This document shows, piece after piece, positions 44,865-53,437 of a stretch of DNA of 64,000 nt. The position numbers and the translations under genes were made by a program. Every line of letters starts with the position of its first letter. The first letter of the stretch is position 1. Below the pieces are notes generated by a model. The model made no database searches and was not told where the DNA came from. It was given only the letters and a program-made list of their open reading frames with translations. Location: assembly GCF_039880525.1 (NCBI RefSeq), contig NZ_CP156989.1:1-64000 (forward strand). Direction: 5' to 3'. This DNA is from Agrococcus sp. ProA11 (GTDB lineage Bacteria; Actinomycetota; Actinomycetes; Actinomycetales; Microbacteriaceae).

Positions 44865-46108
44865 CACAGGCCTCGATTCGTGCGGCTGGCCTTGCGCTTG
44901 CGCTTGCGCGGGCGGGAGAGCGGCGCGATGTGCGACGCGACCGCGCTGTACTCGCGGTCGATGCCGCGCTTGCGCTCGGCCTTCGGCTGCTCCCACTCGT
45001 CGGTGACGTTGTGGTGGCCGACGGGGCTGAGGCGCGAGCGCAGCCACATGGCGGTGCACGCGACGATGAGGATCGTCGTGACGACCAGTGCGCCCCAGAA
45101 GTGGCCGAAGAGGTTCGCGATCAGCAGGCACACCGCGCCCACGGCACCGGCGGCCGGCAGGGTGATGAGCCAGGCGATCAGCATGCGGCGCGCAACGCTC
45201 CAGCGCACCTTCACGTCCTCGCGCGCCAGGCCCGAGCCGATGACGGAGCCGGAGGCGACGTGGGTGGTCGACAGTGGAAGGCCGAGTTGGCTGGAGGTGA
45301 GGATGATGGATGCGCTGGAGAAGTCGGCGGCCATGCCCTGCCGCGGCGAGATGTCGACGATGCCCTTGCCGAGCGTGCGGATCACGCGCCAGCCGCCCAT
45401 GTACGTGCCCAGTGCGATGGCGATGGCGCAGGCGAAGCGCACCCACAGCGGCATGTCGGAGGAGGAGTCGAGGGAGCCGTGCGCGACCAGCGCGAGGAAG
45501 ATCACGCCCATGGTCTTCTGCGCATCATTGGTGCCGTGCGCCAGCGACATGAGCGAGGCGGCGCCGATCTGCCCCCAACGGAAGCTGCGCTGCTGTGCGC
45601 GCTCGCTGATCGTGCGCGTCACGCGATGCACGAGCCAGGTGCCGCCGAATGCGACGACCGCGGCGATCACCGGGGCGAAGAGCGCCGGGATCAGGATCTT
45701 CTGCGCGACCCCGCCCCAGAGCACACCAGAGATGCCCAAAGCCGCGATCGTCGCGCCGATGAGCCCGCCGAAGAGCGCGTGACTCGAGGATGAGGGCAGC
45801 CCGAACAGCCACGTCAGCACGTTCCAGACGATGGCGCCGGTCAAGCCGCTCAGCACGATGAGCATGAGCTGCTCGCCGTCGACCCCGGTGAGATCGACGA
45901 TCCCGCTGCCGACGGTGCGCGCCACCTCGATCGAGAGGAAGGCGCCGACCAGGTTCAGGATGGCGGACAGCGCGACGGCCGGCTTCGGCTTCAGCGCACC
46001 GGTCGCCACCGAGGGAGCCATCGCGTTGGCGGTGTCGTGGAAGCCATTCGTGAAGTCGAACGCAAGCGCGACGACGATGACGATGACGAGGATGGCGACT
46101 TCCGGCAC
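44864..46108 (-). CDS. pitA: Low-affinity inorganic phosphate transporter (Pit family)
   Basis: This 414-residue permease has 10 or more spans and the duplicated Pit signature: GFHDTANAMAPSVATGAL near the start and GTNDAQKTMGVI in the second half. It imports metal-phosphate with protons. A basic C-terminal tail (RPRKRKRKASR) precedes the coupled 75-residue gene. No phoU gene is adjacent. Confidence 0.94.
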   Translation of the reverse strand: MPEVAILVIVIVVALAFDFTNGFHDTANAMAPSVATGALKPKPAVALSAILNLVGAFLSIEVARTVGSGIVDLTGVDGEQLMLIVLSGLTGAIVWNVLTWLFGLPSSSSHALFGGLIGATIAALGISGVLWGGVAQKILIPALFAPVIAAVVAFGGTWLVHRVTRTISERAQQRSFRWGQIGAASLMSLAHGTNDAQKTMGVIFLALVAHGSLDSSSDMPLWVRFACAIAIALGTYMGGWRVIRTLGKGIVDISPRQGMAADFSSASIILTSSQLGLPLSTTHVASGSVIGSGLAREDVKVRWSVARRMLIAWLITLPAAGAVGAVCLLIANLFGHFWGALVVTTILIVACTAMWLRSRLSPVGHHNVTDEWEQPKAERKRGIDREYSAVASHIAPLSRPRKRKRKASRTNRGL

Positions 46109-46174
46109 CGCGCTAGTCTGCCACCTCCGCGGCGCCCCCTCGTGCGCGCTGCGCGTCGCGCCCGCGGCGCCGGA

Positions 46175-47893
46175 TCACTGCCTGGTCACACCCAGCCAGT
46201 AGAACGACTGCGTGCCGAACGTGAGCGAGAAGCGCCCATCCTCGGCGATGGTGGGGAACGCCCCGCCGCCAAACAGGTCGTTGAGCCGTGAACCCGCGAA
46301 CATCGGCGCGTCGATCGTGACGTGCACCGGGTTGTGGCTGAACGAGAACACGCACAGCACATCCTCCGCGCGCGGCCCGTTGTAGGTGCCGTCGCCCTCG
46401 TAGGAGCGCACGAAGGCGAGCACCGCATCGTTGTCGGTGTCGAGCACCGTGATGTCGCCCAGCCCGAACACGGGGTGCTGTCGGCGCACGTGCAGCACCG
46501 ACCGCATCCAGTGCAGCAGGCTCGACGCCTGCGCCATCTGCGACTCCACGTTGACCGCGGAGTAGTGATAGACGAGCGACTGCACGACGGGCAGGAACAG
46601 CTTGCCCGGGTCGGCGGTGGAGAAGCCGGCGTTGCGATCGGGCGTCCACTGCATCGGCGTGCGGGATGCATCGCGATCATCGAGCCAGATGTTGTCGCCC
46701 ATGCCGATCTCATCCCCGTAGTAGAGGAAGGGCGAGCCCGGCAGCGAGAACAGCAGCGCGTTCGCGAGCTCGAGCTCGGCGCGCGAGTTGTCGAGCAGCG
46801 ACGCGAGGCGACGTCGGACACCGATGTTCGAGCGCATCCGCGGGTCGTAGGCGTACCAGCCGTACATCGCCTGCCGGTACTCCTCGCTCACCATCTCGAG
46901 CGTGAGCTCGTCGTGGTTGCGCAGGAAGACGCCCCAGGTGGCGCCCGGGGGCACCTCGACCTGCTCAGCCAGGATGCGCTTGAGCTCGACCGAGTTCTGC
47001 GCCCGCAGCGAGTAGAAGATGCGGGGCATGGTCGGGAAGTCGAATGCCATGTGGCACTCGGGCTCCTCGTCGGTGCCGAAGTAGGCGGCGGTCTCGGCCG
47101 GCCACTGGTTCGCCTCGGCGATCAGCACGCGGCCCGGGTACTCGTCGTCGACGATCCGGCGCAGCTTGCGGATGTACTCGTGCGTTGCGGGCTCGGACTC
47201 GCCGTTGCCGTCCTCCGACTCGTACAGGTAGGGGATCGCGTCGAGCCGGATGCCGTCGACGCCGAGGTCGAGCCAGAAGCGCAGCGTGTCCTCGATCGCC
47301 TCGTGCACCGCCGGGTTCTCGAAGTTCAGGTCGGGCTGGTGCGAGAAGAAGCGGTGCCAGTAGAACTGCCGGCGCACCGAGTCGAACGCCCAGTTCGAGT
47401 CCTCGGTGTCGACGAAGATGATGCGCACGTTGGGGTATCCCTCGTCGTCATCGCGCCAGACGTAGAAGTCGCCGTACGGACCGTCCGGATCCTCACGCGA
47501 TGCCAGGAACCAGGGGTGCTGGTCGGAGGTGTGGTTGATCGGCAGGTCGATCATCACGCGCATGTTGCGGGCGTGGGCCTCGGCGACGAAGTTGCCGAAG
47601 TCGTCGATGGTGCCGTACTCGGGCAGCACCGCCTTGTAGTCCGAGACGTCGTAGCCGCCATCGCGCAGGGGCGACTGGAAGAACGGCGGCACCCAGATGC
47701 CGTCGATGCCGAGCCACTGCAGGTAGTCGAGCTTGGACGTCAGTCCCTGGAAGTCGCCGAAGCCGTCGCCGTTCGAGTCGACGAACGATCGCACCATGAC
47801 CTCGTAGAACACCGCCTTGCGGTGCCACTCATGGTCGAGCGTCAGCCCGGGCGCGTGGGAGGACTGGAGGGGGATGGGGGAGGTGAAGCTCAC
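46175..47893 (-). CDS. treS: Trehalose synthase / maltose alpha-D-glucosyltransferase (GH13)
   Basis: TreS interconverts maltose and trehalose. The 572-residue GH13 protein has catalytic Asp218 (GIRLDAIPYLYE), Glu260 (LIAEANQW) and Asp328 (RNHDEL), with the TreS-typical EVMVRSFVDSNGDGFGDF and GDNIWLDDRDASRTPMQW. GTG 47893 follows AAGGAGC. It lies 97 bases downstream of the LacI gene on the same strand and in the locus of a sugar ABC importer. The maltokinase (pep2) is not present here. Confidence 0.92.
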   Translation of the reverse strand: MSFTSPIPLQSSHAPGLTLDHEWHRKAVFYEVMVRSFVDSNGDGFGDFQGLTSKLDYLQWLGIDGIWVPPFFQSPLRDGGYDVSDYKAVLPEYGTIDDFGNFVAEAHARNMRVMIDLPINHTSDQHPWFLASREDPDGPYGDFYVWRDDDEGYPNVRIIFVDTEDSNWAFDSVRRQFYWHRFFSHQPDLNFENPAVHEAIEDTLRFWLDLGVDGIRLDAIPYLYESEDGNGESEPATHEYIRKLRRIVDDEYPGRVLIAEANQWPAETAAYFGTDEEPECHMAFDFPTMPRIFYSLRAQNSVELKRILAEQVEVPPGATWGVFLRNHDELTLEMVSEEYRQAMYGWYAYDPRMRSNIGVRRRLASLLDNSRAELELANALLFSLPGSPFLYYGDEIGMGDNIWLDDRDASRTPMQWTPDRNAGFSTADPGKLFLPVVQSLVYHYSAVNVESQMAQASSLLHWMRSVLHVRRQHPVFGLGDITVLDTDNDAVLAFVRSYEGDGTYNGPRAEDVLCVFSFSHNPVHVTIDAPMFAGSRLNDLFGGGAFPTIAEDGRFSLTFGTQSFYWLGVTRQ

Positions 47894-47990
47894 GGGCGCT
47901 CCTTGCCGAGGGCGTGTGCGTTGGGTCGAGCGGCGGGCAGGTGGGATTCGGCCGCACACAACGCTAGCCGGATGCCCGCCGAGTGCAAGG

Positions 47991-49013
47991 TCATCGCGGC
48001 CGCGCCGTCGATGCGCGCACCACGAGCTCGGGTGCGTAGTTGGTGTGGCTGCAGTCGGGCTCAGCCCGCTCGCCGCGCTGTGCAGCGCTGCGCAGCGCGC
48101 TCATGATCCAGGCGACCACATCCTCACCATGCTGCGCCGGATCCTGTCGGATGGTCGTCAGCCCGAAGGTCGCGGAGGCGGGCACGTCGTCGACGCTGAT
48201 GACGCTCAGCTCCTCCGGCACTCGGATGCCCAGCTGCTGCGCGGCGATCAGCACGGCGATCGCCACCTCGTCGGTGCCGGCGAAGATCGCAGTCGGGCGG
48301 TCGGCGCGCTCGAGCATCGCGCGCACTTCGCCGTGTGCACCGCCGAGCGTGGTCGGTACCGTCGGCACGGGCCGCAGCCGCAGGCCGTGCTTCGCCACCA
48401 CCGCCTCGAAGGCGCGCTTGCGGCGGTCGGAGGAGGAGGCGTCGAAGGGCTGCACCTCGGTGGCGCTGGAGATGTGCAGGAGGTCGGTGTGGCCCAGCTG
48501 CACGAGATGCTCGGCCGCGAGCTCCCCGGCCGCATCGTCGTCGAGGCTGAACGAGCGCGTGTGCGGGGTCGGCTCGCCGACGGTGGCGACGGGGATGCGG
48601 AGCTTCGCGAGCCGCGCGAGGTCGCTGCCGACGAGGCTGCGGGTGATGGTGACGAGCCCGTCGACCTCGCCACGGCGCATGAAGCGCTCGAACTTCTCGT
48701 GGCTGCCGTGGCCGAGCGTGCCGAGGTCGTACAGCAGCAGGTCGTGCTCGTGGGCGTCGGCCGCCTGCGCGACGCCGTGCAGCACGCTGCCGAAGTACCA
48801 GCGATCGACTGCGGGCGTCAGTACACCGATCGTGCGCGTCATGCCGGTAGCGAGCCTGCGGGCGGCACCCGAAGCACGGAAGCCGAGCTCGGCCGCAGCG
48901 TGCTGCACGCGCTCGCGGGTCGCGGTCGAGACCGCATCCGCACCCGACAGTGCACGGGAGGCAGTGGCCTTCGAGACCCCGGCGGCGCGGGCGACGTCAT
49001 CGAGCCGAGGCAT
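47991..49013 (-). CDS. LacI family transcriptional regulator
   Basis: The 340-residue repressor has an N-terminal HTH (LDDVARAAGVSKATASRAL) with hinge helix, and a periplasmic-binding-like sensor domain (about 60-340). It is divergent from the ABC importer operon; two perfect GGAACCGGTTCC palindromes lie between. It probably controls both directions in response to an alpha-glucoside such as maltose or trehalose. The start is preceded by GGAGG. Confidence 0.93.
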   Translation of the reverse strand: MPRLDDVARAAGVSKATASRALSGADAVSTATRERVQHAAAELGFRASGAARRLATGMTRTIGVLTPAVDRWYFGSVLHGVAQAADAHEHDLLLYDLGTLGHGSHEKFERFMRRGEVDGLVTITRSLVGSDLARLAKLRIPVATVGEPTPHTRSFSLDDDAAGELAAEHLVQLGHTDLLHISSATEVQPFDASSSDRRKRAFEAVVAKHGLRLRPVPTVPTTLGGAHGEVRAMLERADRPTAIFAGTDEVAIAVLIAAQQLGIRVPEELSVISVDDVPASATFGLTTIRQDPAQHGEDVVAWIMSALRSAAQRGERAEPDCSHTNYAPELVVRASTARPR

Positions 49014-49058
49014 GCGCCCTCCTCCCTCTGCGCCGGTCGCCGCAGTCTGCTCCGTTGT

Positions 49059-49196
49059 GGAACCGGTTCCGACGATAGTCGCGCGTCGCGCCGCCGCCGG
49101 ATGGGTCAGGCGATGATCGTTGCCGAATCGCAACCTGCCGATGCGCGACACCGCGCCGACAGGTGCGCTAGCGTCACTCCAAATGGAACCGGTTCC
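49059..49196. promoter_or_regulatory. Two perfect LacI-type operators in divergent promoter region
   Basis: GGAACCGGTTCC occurs at 49059-49070 and again at 49185-49196, centre to centre 126 bases, each a perfect palindrome with the central CG of LacI-family sites. The first is 46 bases upstream of the lacI start and the second 73 bases upstream of the binding-protein start. The second is followed by GGTTTCGGTTC, a partial repeat of the half-site. Looping between the two is possible. Confidence 0.85.
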
Positions 49197-49268
49197 GGTT
49201 TCGGTTCTCGGCACGACGCGGTGCAATGCGCGCCGCGTGTGCCGAAAGCACTGAGCGAAGGAGTTCAC

Positions 49269-50621
49269 GTGAAGCACGCACGCAGGATCGCGATGCCGCT
49301 GGGTATCGCTGGCGTCGCCGCGCTCGCCCTCACCGGCTGCGTCGGCGACGAACCGACCGACCCATCGGCGGCTCCCGGCGGGGGAGAACCCGCCGCAGGC
49401 TGCGAGGCATACGCCGACTACGGCACCTTCGAGGGTGCCGAGGTCGGGATCTACGGCACGATCCTCGACGTCGAGGCCGACCGACTCAACGAGTCCTGGG
49501 CCGAGTTCTCGGACTGCACGGGCATCGAGGTCGTCTACGAGGGCTCCGCAGAGTTCGAGGCGCAGATCAATGTGCGGGTGCAGGGTGGCAACCCGCCCGA
49601 CCTCGCCATCTTCCCCCAGCCGGGCCTGCTGGCATCGGTCGCAGGCACGGGCAGCGTGCTGCCCGCGCCCGAGTCGGTCGTCGCCAACGCGCAGGAGTTC
49701 TGGACCGAGGACTGGCAGGAGTACGGCACGGTCGACGGCACGTTCTACGCCGCGCCGCTCATGGCGAGCGTCAAGGGCTTCGTCTGGTACTCGCCGTCGG
49801 TCTGGGCTGAGAACGGCTGGGAGGTGCCGACGACGCTCGACGAGCTCGACGAGCTGACCGCCACGATCGCGGATTCCGGCACCATGAAGCCGTGGTGCGT
49901 GGGCTTCGGCTCCGGCGAGGCGACCGGCTGGCCGGGTACGGACTGGGTCGAGGACTACGTGCTGCGCACGGCCGGCCCCGACGTCTACGACCAGTGGATC
50001 GCGCACGAGATCCCGTTCGACGACCCGCAGATCGTCTCGGCCATGGATCGCGTCGGTGACCTGATCAAGAACCCCGACTACGTCAACGGCGGATTCGGCG
50101 ACGTGTCGACGATCGCCACGCAGGACTTCGGCACCGCCGGTCTCCCCGTGCTCGACGGCGAATGCGGCATGCACCACCAGGCCTCCTTCTACGAGGGCTT
50201 CTGGGGCGACGGCGTCACGATCGCCGAGGACGGCGACGTCTGGGGCTTCATCCTGCCGGGCACCGAGGCCGACGCGGCCGCCGTCACCGGTGGTGGCGAG
50301 TTCGTCGGAGCGTTCAGCGACGAGGAGGAGGTCGTTGCAGTGCAGACCTTCCTCTCCAGCGCAGAGTGGGCCAACAGCCGCGTCTCGCTGGGTGGCGTCA
50401 TCTCCGCCAACTCCGGTCTCGACGCTGCCAACGCGTCGAGCCCGCTGCTGCAGTCGGCAGTGGAGACCCTGCAGGACCCGGCCACGACCTTCCGCTTCGA
50501 TGGTTCTGACCTGATGCCCGGCGCGGTCGGGGCAGGCACCTTCTGGAAGGCGATGGTCGACTGGGTCTCGGGATCGGACACCGCGACCGTGCTCGGCGAG
50601 GTCGAGTCCAGCTGGCAGTAG
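49269..50621 (+). CDS. CUT1 ABC transporter sugar-binding lipoprotein
   Basis: The 450-residue solute-binding protein has a lipoprotein signal (basic start, hydrophobic stretch, lipobox LTGC with Cys24) followed by a cluster-1 type fold with VYEGSAEFEAQINVRVQGG and PDLAIFPQP. It delivers an oligosaccharide, probably an alpha-glucoside given the TreS and debranching genes. GTG 49269 has GAAGGAG upstream. First gene of the importer operon. Confidence 0.92.
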   Translation: MKHARRIAMPLGIAGVAALALTGCVGDEPTDPSAAPGGGEPAAGCEAYADYGTFEGAEVGIYGTILDVEADRLNESWAEFSDCTGIEVVYEGSAEFEAQINVRVQGGNPPDLAIFPQPGLLASVAGTGSVLPAPESVVANAQEFWTEDWQEYGTVDGTFYAAPLMASVKGFVWYSPSVWAENGWEVPTTLDELDELTATIADSGTMKPWCVGFGSGEATGWPGTDWVEDYVLRTAGPDVYDQWIAHEIPFDDPQIVSAMDRVGDLIKNPDYVNGGFGDVSTIATQDFGTAGLPVLDGECGMHHQASFYEGFWGDGVTIAEDGDVWGFILPGTEADAAAVTGGGEFVGAFSDEEEVVAVQTFLSSAEWANSRVSLGGVISANSGLDAANASSPLLQSAVETLQDPATTFRFDGSDLMPGAVGAGTFWKAMVDWVSGSDTATVLGEVESSWQ

Positions 50622-50689
50622 TGATTCGCTGAGTCGGAGGCGGGGGTCGCCCAGGTGGCCCCCGCCCCCGTCTCCACCGGAGGTGACGC

Positions 50690-52246
50690 ATGACCACGAT
50701 GGATCTCATCGGCAAGCTGCTGCAGGGGGTCGTCGGCCTAGGGGCCTTCGGCGTCGTGATGGCGCTGCTGCTGGCCTTCCTCGATCGACCTGAGGACAAG
50801 CCGCGACCCGAGAGCTGGCGAGCCGCCGTCATGCAGGGGCTGCGCCCGCGCCTGCTGATCATCGGCGTGCTCGTGCTGCTCGCGCTGCTCGGTCGCCTGC
50901 TCTACGGCATCGTGCCGTGGATGACGCAGGGGCTGACGAATGTGCTCATCATCGTCGCGATCGCGGGCACCGCGGTGGTCGTGCTGCAGTGGCTGCTCGA
51001 CCGACTGCTGCAGCCCAGGTCGCCGGCCGTGCGATCGGCGGTGCTCCGCACCCTCGGCGCTGCCGGCGTCGCTGCGGTCGCGGTGGTCGCCTCGATGGCG
51101 GATCGCATCGCGATGCTCGACTGGGTCACCGACGACTTGACGCTCGCCGCCAACCTCATCGGCTGGCCGGTCGTCGGGGCGCTGCTCGTGACTGCCGCGC
51201 TCGCGTTCACATCGCATCGCGTCCGCCGCCAGGGCCGGCTGATCGTGTGGCTGCTCGCAGCCGTGGCCGTCGTGGTGATCACCTTCATGCTCGAGCAGGG
51301 CAGGGAGCAGCCGATCGGCGTCTGGTCGTGGGCCGGTGCGCTGGCGCTCAGCGTGCTCGGCATACTCGGCTATCTCGCCGACCGCGACGAGGACTCGAAG
51401 CCCATGCTGGTCTTCCTCGTGCCCGCGACGCTGCTGCTGACCGTCGGCCTCATCTACCCGGCGCTGCGCACCACGCTGCTGGCGTTCACCGACCGCACGG
51501 GCGCGTTCACCGGGCTCGACAACTTCGTCTGGATGTTCACGCAGCGCGATGCGCTCATCACGCTCGGCAACACCGTCGCCTGGGTGATCCTGGTGCCGCT
51601 GCTGTCGACCGCGGTCGGCCTCGCGTATGCGGTGTTCATCGACAAGAGTCGCGGCGAGCGCGTCTACAAGATGCTGGTGTTCATGCCGATGGCGATCTCC
51701 TTCGTCGGCGCGAGCATCATCTGGAACTTCATGTACGCCTACCGCGGGCCGGCGCAGGATCAGATCGGCCTCGTGAACCAGCTCATCGTGCTGGTCGGCG
51801 GCGAGCCGCAGCAGATCCTGCAGAACAGCCCGTGGAACACGCTGGCGCTCATCATCGTGATGATCTGGATCCAGACCGGCTTCGCCATGGTCGTGCTCTC
51901 GGCCGCGATCAAGGGCGTGCCGACCGAGCAGCTCGAGGCGGCCGAGATCGACGGCGCCAACCCGTGGCAGCGGTTCCGCAACGTCACCGTTCCCGGCATC
52001 CGCACGTCGATCGTGGTGGTCATCACGACCATCTCCATCGCCACGCTCAAGGTGTTCGACATCGTGCGCACCATGACCGCCGGCAACTTCGACACCTCCG
52101 TGGTCGCGAACGAGATGTACACCCAGGCCTTCCGCTCCGGTGAACCCGGCCGCGGCGCGGCCCTGGCACTGATCCTGTTCGTCATGGTGCTGCCGATCGT
52201 CGTCTACAACATCCGCGTCCTGAACCAGCAGAAGGCGATCCGATGA
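50690..52246 (+). CDS. CUT1 ABC transporter permease with long N-terminal membrane extension
   Basis: At 518 residues this is about 200 longer than most MalF-like permeases. The C-terminal part (from about residue 240) is a normal six-span CUT1 domain with the ATPase-coupling EAA loop EAAEIDGANPWQRFRNV. Residues 1-235 form about six extra hydrophobic spans with short loops, unlike the large periplasmic P2 domain of E. coli MalF. It overlaps the next permease by 4 bases. No ATPase gene is in the operon, so a shared MsmX/MalK-type subunit is expected elsewhere. Confidence 0.9.
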   Translation: MTTMDLIGKLLQGVVGLGAFGVVMALLLAFLDRPEDKPRPESWRAAVMQGLRPRLLIIGVLVLLALLGRLLYGIVPWMTQGLTNVLIIVAIAGTAVVVLQWLLDRLLQPRSPAVRSAVLRTLGAAGVAAVAVVASMADRIAMLDWVTDDLTLAANLIGWPVVGALLVTAALAFTSHRVRRQGRLIVWLLAAVAVVVITFMLEQGREQPIGVWSWAGALALSVLGILGYLADRDEDSKPMLVFLVPATLLLTVGLIYPALRTTLLAFTDRTGAFTGLDNFVWMFTQRDALITLGNTVAWVILVPLLSTAVGLAYAVFIDKSRGERVYKMLVFMPMAISFVGASIIWNFMYAYRGPAQDQIGLVNQLIVLVGGEPQQILQNSPWNTLALIIVMIWIQTGFAMVVLSAAIKGVPTEQLEAAEIDGANPWQRFRNVTVPGIRTSIVVVITTISIATLKVFDIVRTMTAGNFDTSVVANEMYTQAFRSGEPGRGAALALILFVMVLPIVVYNIRVLNQQKAIR

Positions 52247-53226
52247 GTCAAGTCGCAGTCACCCCAGACCCCGAGATCACGCCGGAGAGCGCGGATGCGG
52301 CGGTCGGCAAGCCGCGCACGCGGGCCGATCGCGTCAAGCGGCGCCTCACGAGCCCGTGGGCGACCATCGCGGCGCTGCTCATCGCCGTGCTCTGGACCAT
52401 CCCCACCTTCGGGCTCCTGCTCTCGTCCTTCCGACCTTCCGGCCAGATCGCGACCACCGGCTGGTGGACGTTCTTCTCGAACCCGGAGCTGACGCTCGAC
52501 AACTACACCGAGGTGCTCTTCTCCGGCTCGGCCAGCTCGCCGCAGCTGGGTGAGTACTTCGTCAACTCGCTCATGATCGCGATCCCGGGCTCGATCTTCC
52601 CGCTCGTGCTCGCGTCGCTCGCCGCGTACGCGTTCGCCTGGATCAAGTTCCGCGGCTCGTCGACGTTGTTCGTGATCGTGTTCGCGCTGCAGATCGTGCC
52701 GCTGCAGATGGCGCTCATCCCGCTGCTGCAGCTGTTCGTGAGCTTCGTGCAGCCGTTCCAGATCGCCCTGCACGACCTGCTGCCGTTCATCAGCGAGAAG
52801 CAGTTCATGCCGGTGTGGATCGCGCACGCGATCTTCGGCCTGCCGCTGGCGATCTTCCTGCTGCACAACTTCATCTCGCAGATCCCGGGAGAGGTGATCG
52901 AGGCGGCGCGGGTCGATGGCGCCGGGCATGGCCAGATCTTCTTCCGCATCATCCTGCCGCTGGCGATGCCCGCGATCGCCTCGTTCGGCATCTTCCAGTT
53001 CCTCTGGGTGTGGAACGATCTGCTCGTCGCGCTGGTCTTCTCCTCCGGCACGCCAGATACCGCGCCGCTCACGCAGCGGCTGGCAGAGCTCGCCGGATCC
53101 AGAGGAGAGAACTGGGCGCGACTCACGGCGGGCGCGTTCGTCTCGCTCATCGTGCCGCTCATCGTCTTCTTCGGCCTGCAGCGCTACTTCGTGCGAGGGC
53201 TCATGGCGGGCTCGGCGAAGGGCTGA
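52243..53226 (+). CDS. CUT1 ABC transporter permease (MalG type)
   Basis: The 327-residue, six-span permease has a Glu/Ala-rich cytosolic N-terminus, EAA loop EAARVDGAGHGQIFFRIILP and a C-terminus GLQRYFVRGLMAGSAKG typical of the family. It partners the upstream 518-residue permease, with a 4-base overlap. A large hairpin follows 16 bases after the stop. Confidence 0.93.
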   Translation: MSQVAVTPDPEITPESADAAVGKPRTRADRVKRRLTSPWATIAALLIAVLWTIPTFGLLLSSFRPSGQIATTGWWTFFSNPELTLDNYTEVLFSGSASSPQLGEYFVNSLMIAIPGSIFPLVLASLAAYAFAWIKFRGSSTLFVIVFALQIVPLQMALIPLLQLFVSFVQPFQIALHDLLPFISEKQFMPVWIAHAIFGLPLAIFLLHNFISQIPGEVIEAARVDGAGHGQIFFRIILPLAMPAIASFGIFQFLWVWNDLLVALVFSSGTPDTAPLTQRLAELAGSRGENWARLTAGAFVSLIVPLIVFFGLQRYFVRGLMAGSAKG

Positions 53227-53242
53227 GGAGGCGCGACCGGCG

Positions 53243-53280
53243 CCGGCTGGCGGATCCGCACCCCCGGATCCGCCAGCCGG
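53243..53280 (+). terminator. Strong hairpin after ABC importer operon
   Basis: A perfect 16-base-pair stem starting CCGGCTGGCGGATCCG with a 6-base loop, 16 bases after the permease stop. No T run follows, so termination is inferred from stem strength. Confidence 0.75.
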
Positions 53281-53365
53281 CAGTCAGGCAGGCTTCCGCC
53301 GCGCCGTGACGAGGGCGCGGCATCGGTCGAGGAGGCGGCGCGGATCGACGGCGTCGGCGTGTTCC

Positions 53366-53437
53366 GCGATTCCCGTGGCGATCGTGTTCTTCATCTTCCA
53401 GCGCCGCATCACGACGGAGGGCGGCGAGAAGGGCTAG
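53366..53437 (+). pseudogene. Possible remnant of a CUT1 permease C-terminus
   Basis: Twenty-three codons read AIPVAIVFFIF then QRRITTEGGEKG and stop, in a different frame from the upstream permease. The pattern resembles the end of that permease (IVFFGLQRY...G..KG). It has no start and no upstream body, so it looks like a decayed duplicate end. The match is short and could be chance. Confidence 0.35.

Noticed and set aside
53311..53345. GGTCGAGGAGG word in the gap after the ABC operon as a further REP-like copy
   Set aside because: It has one family end but no matching GAGACC end or centre, so it is not counted.
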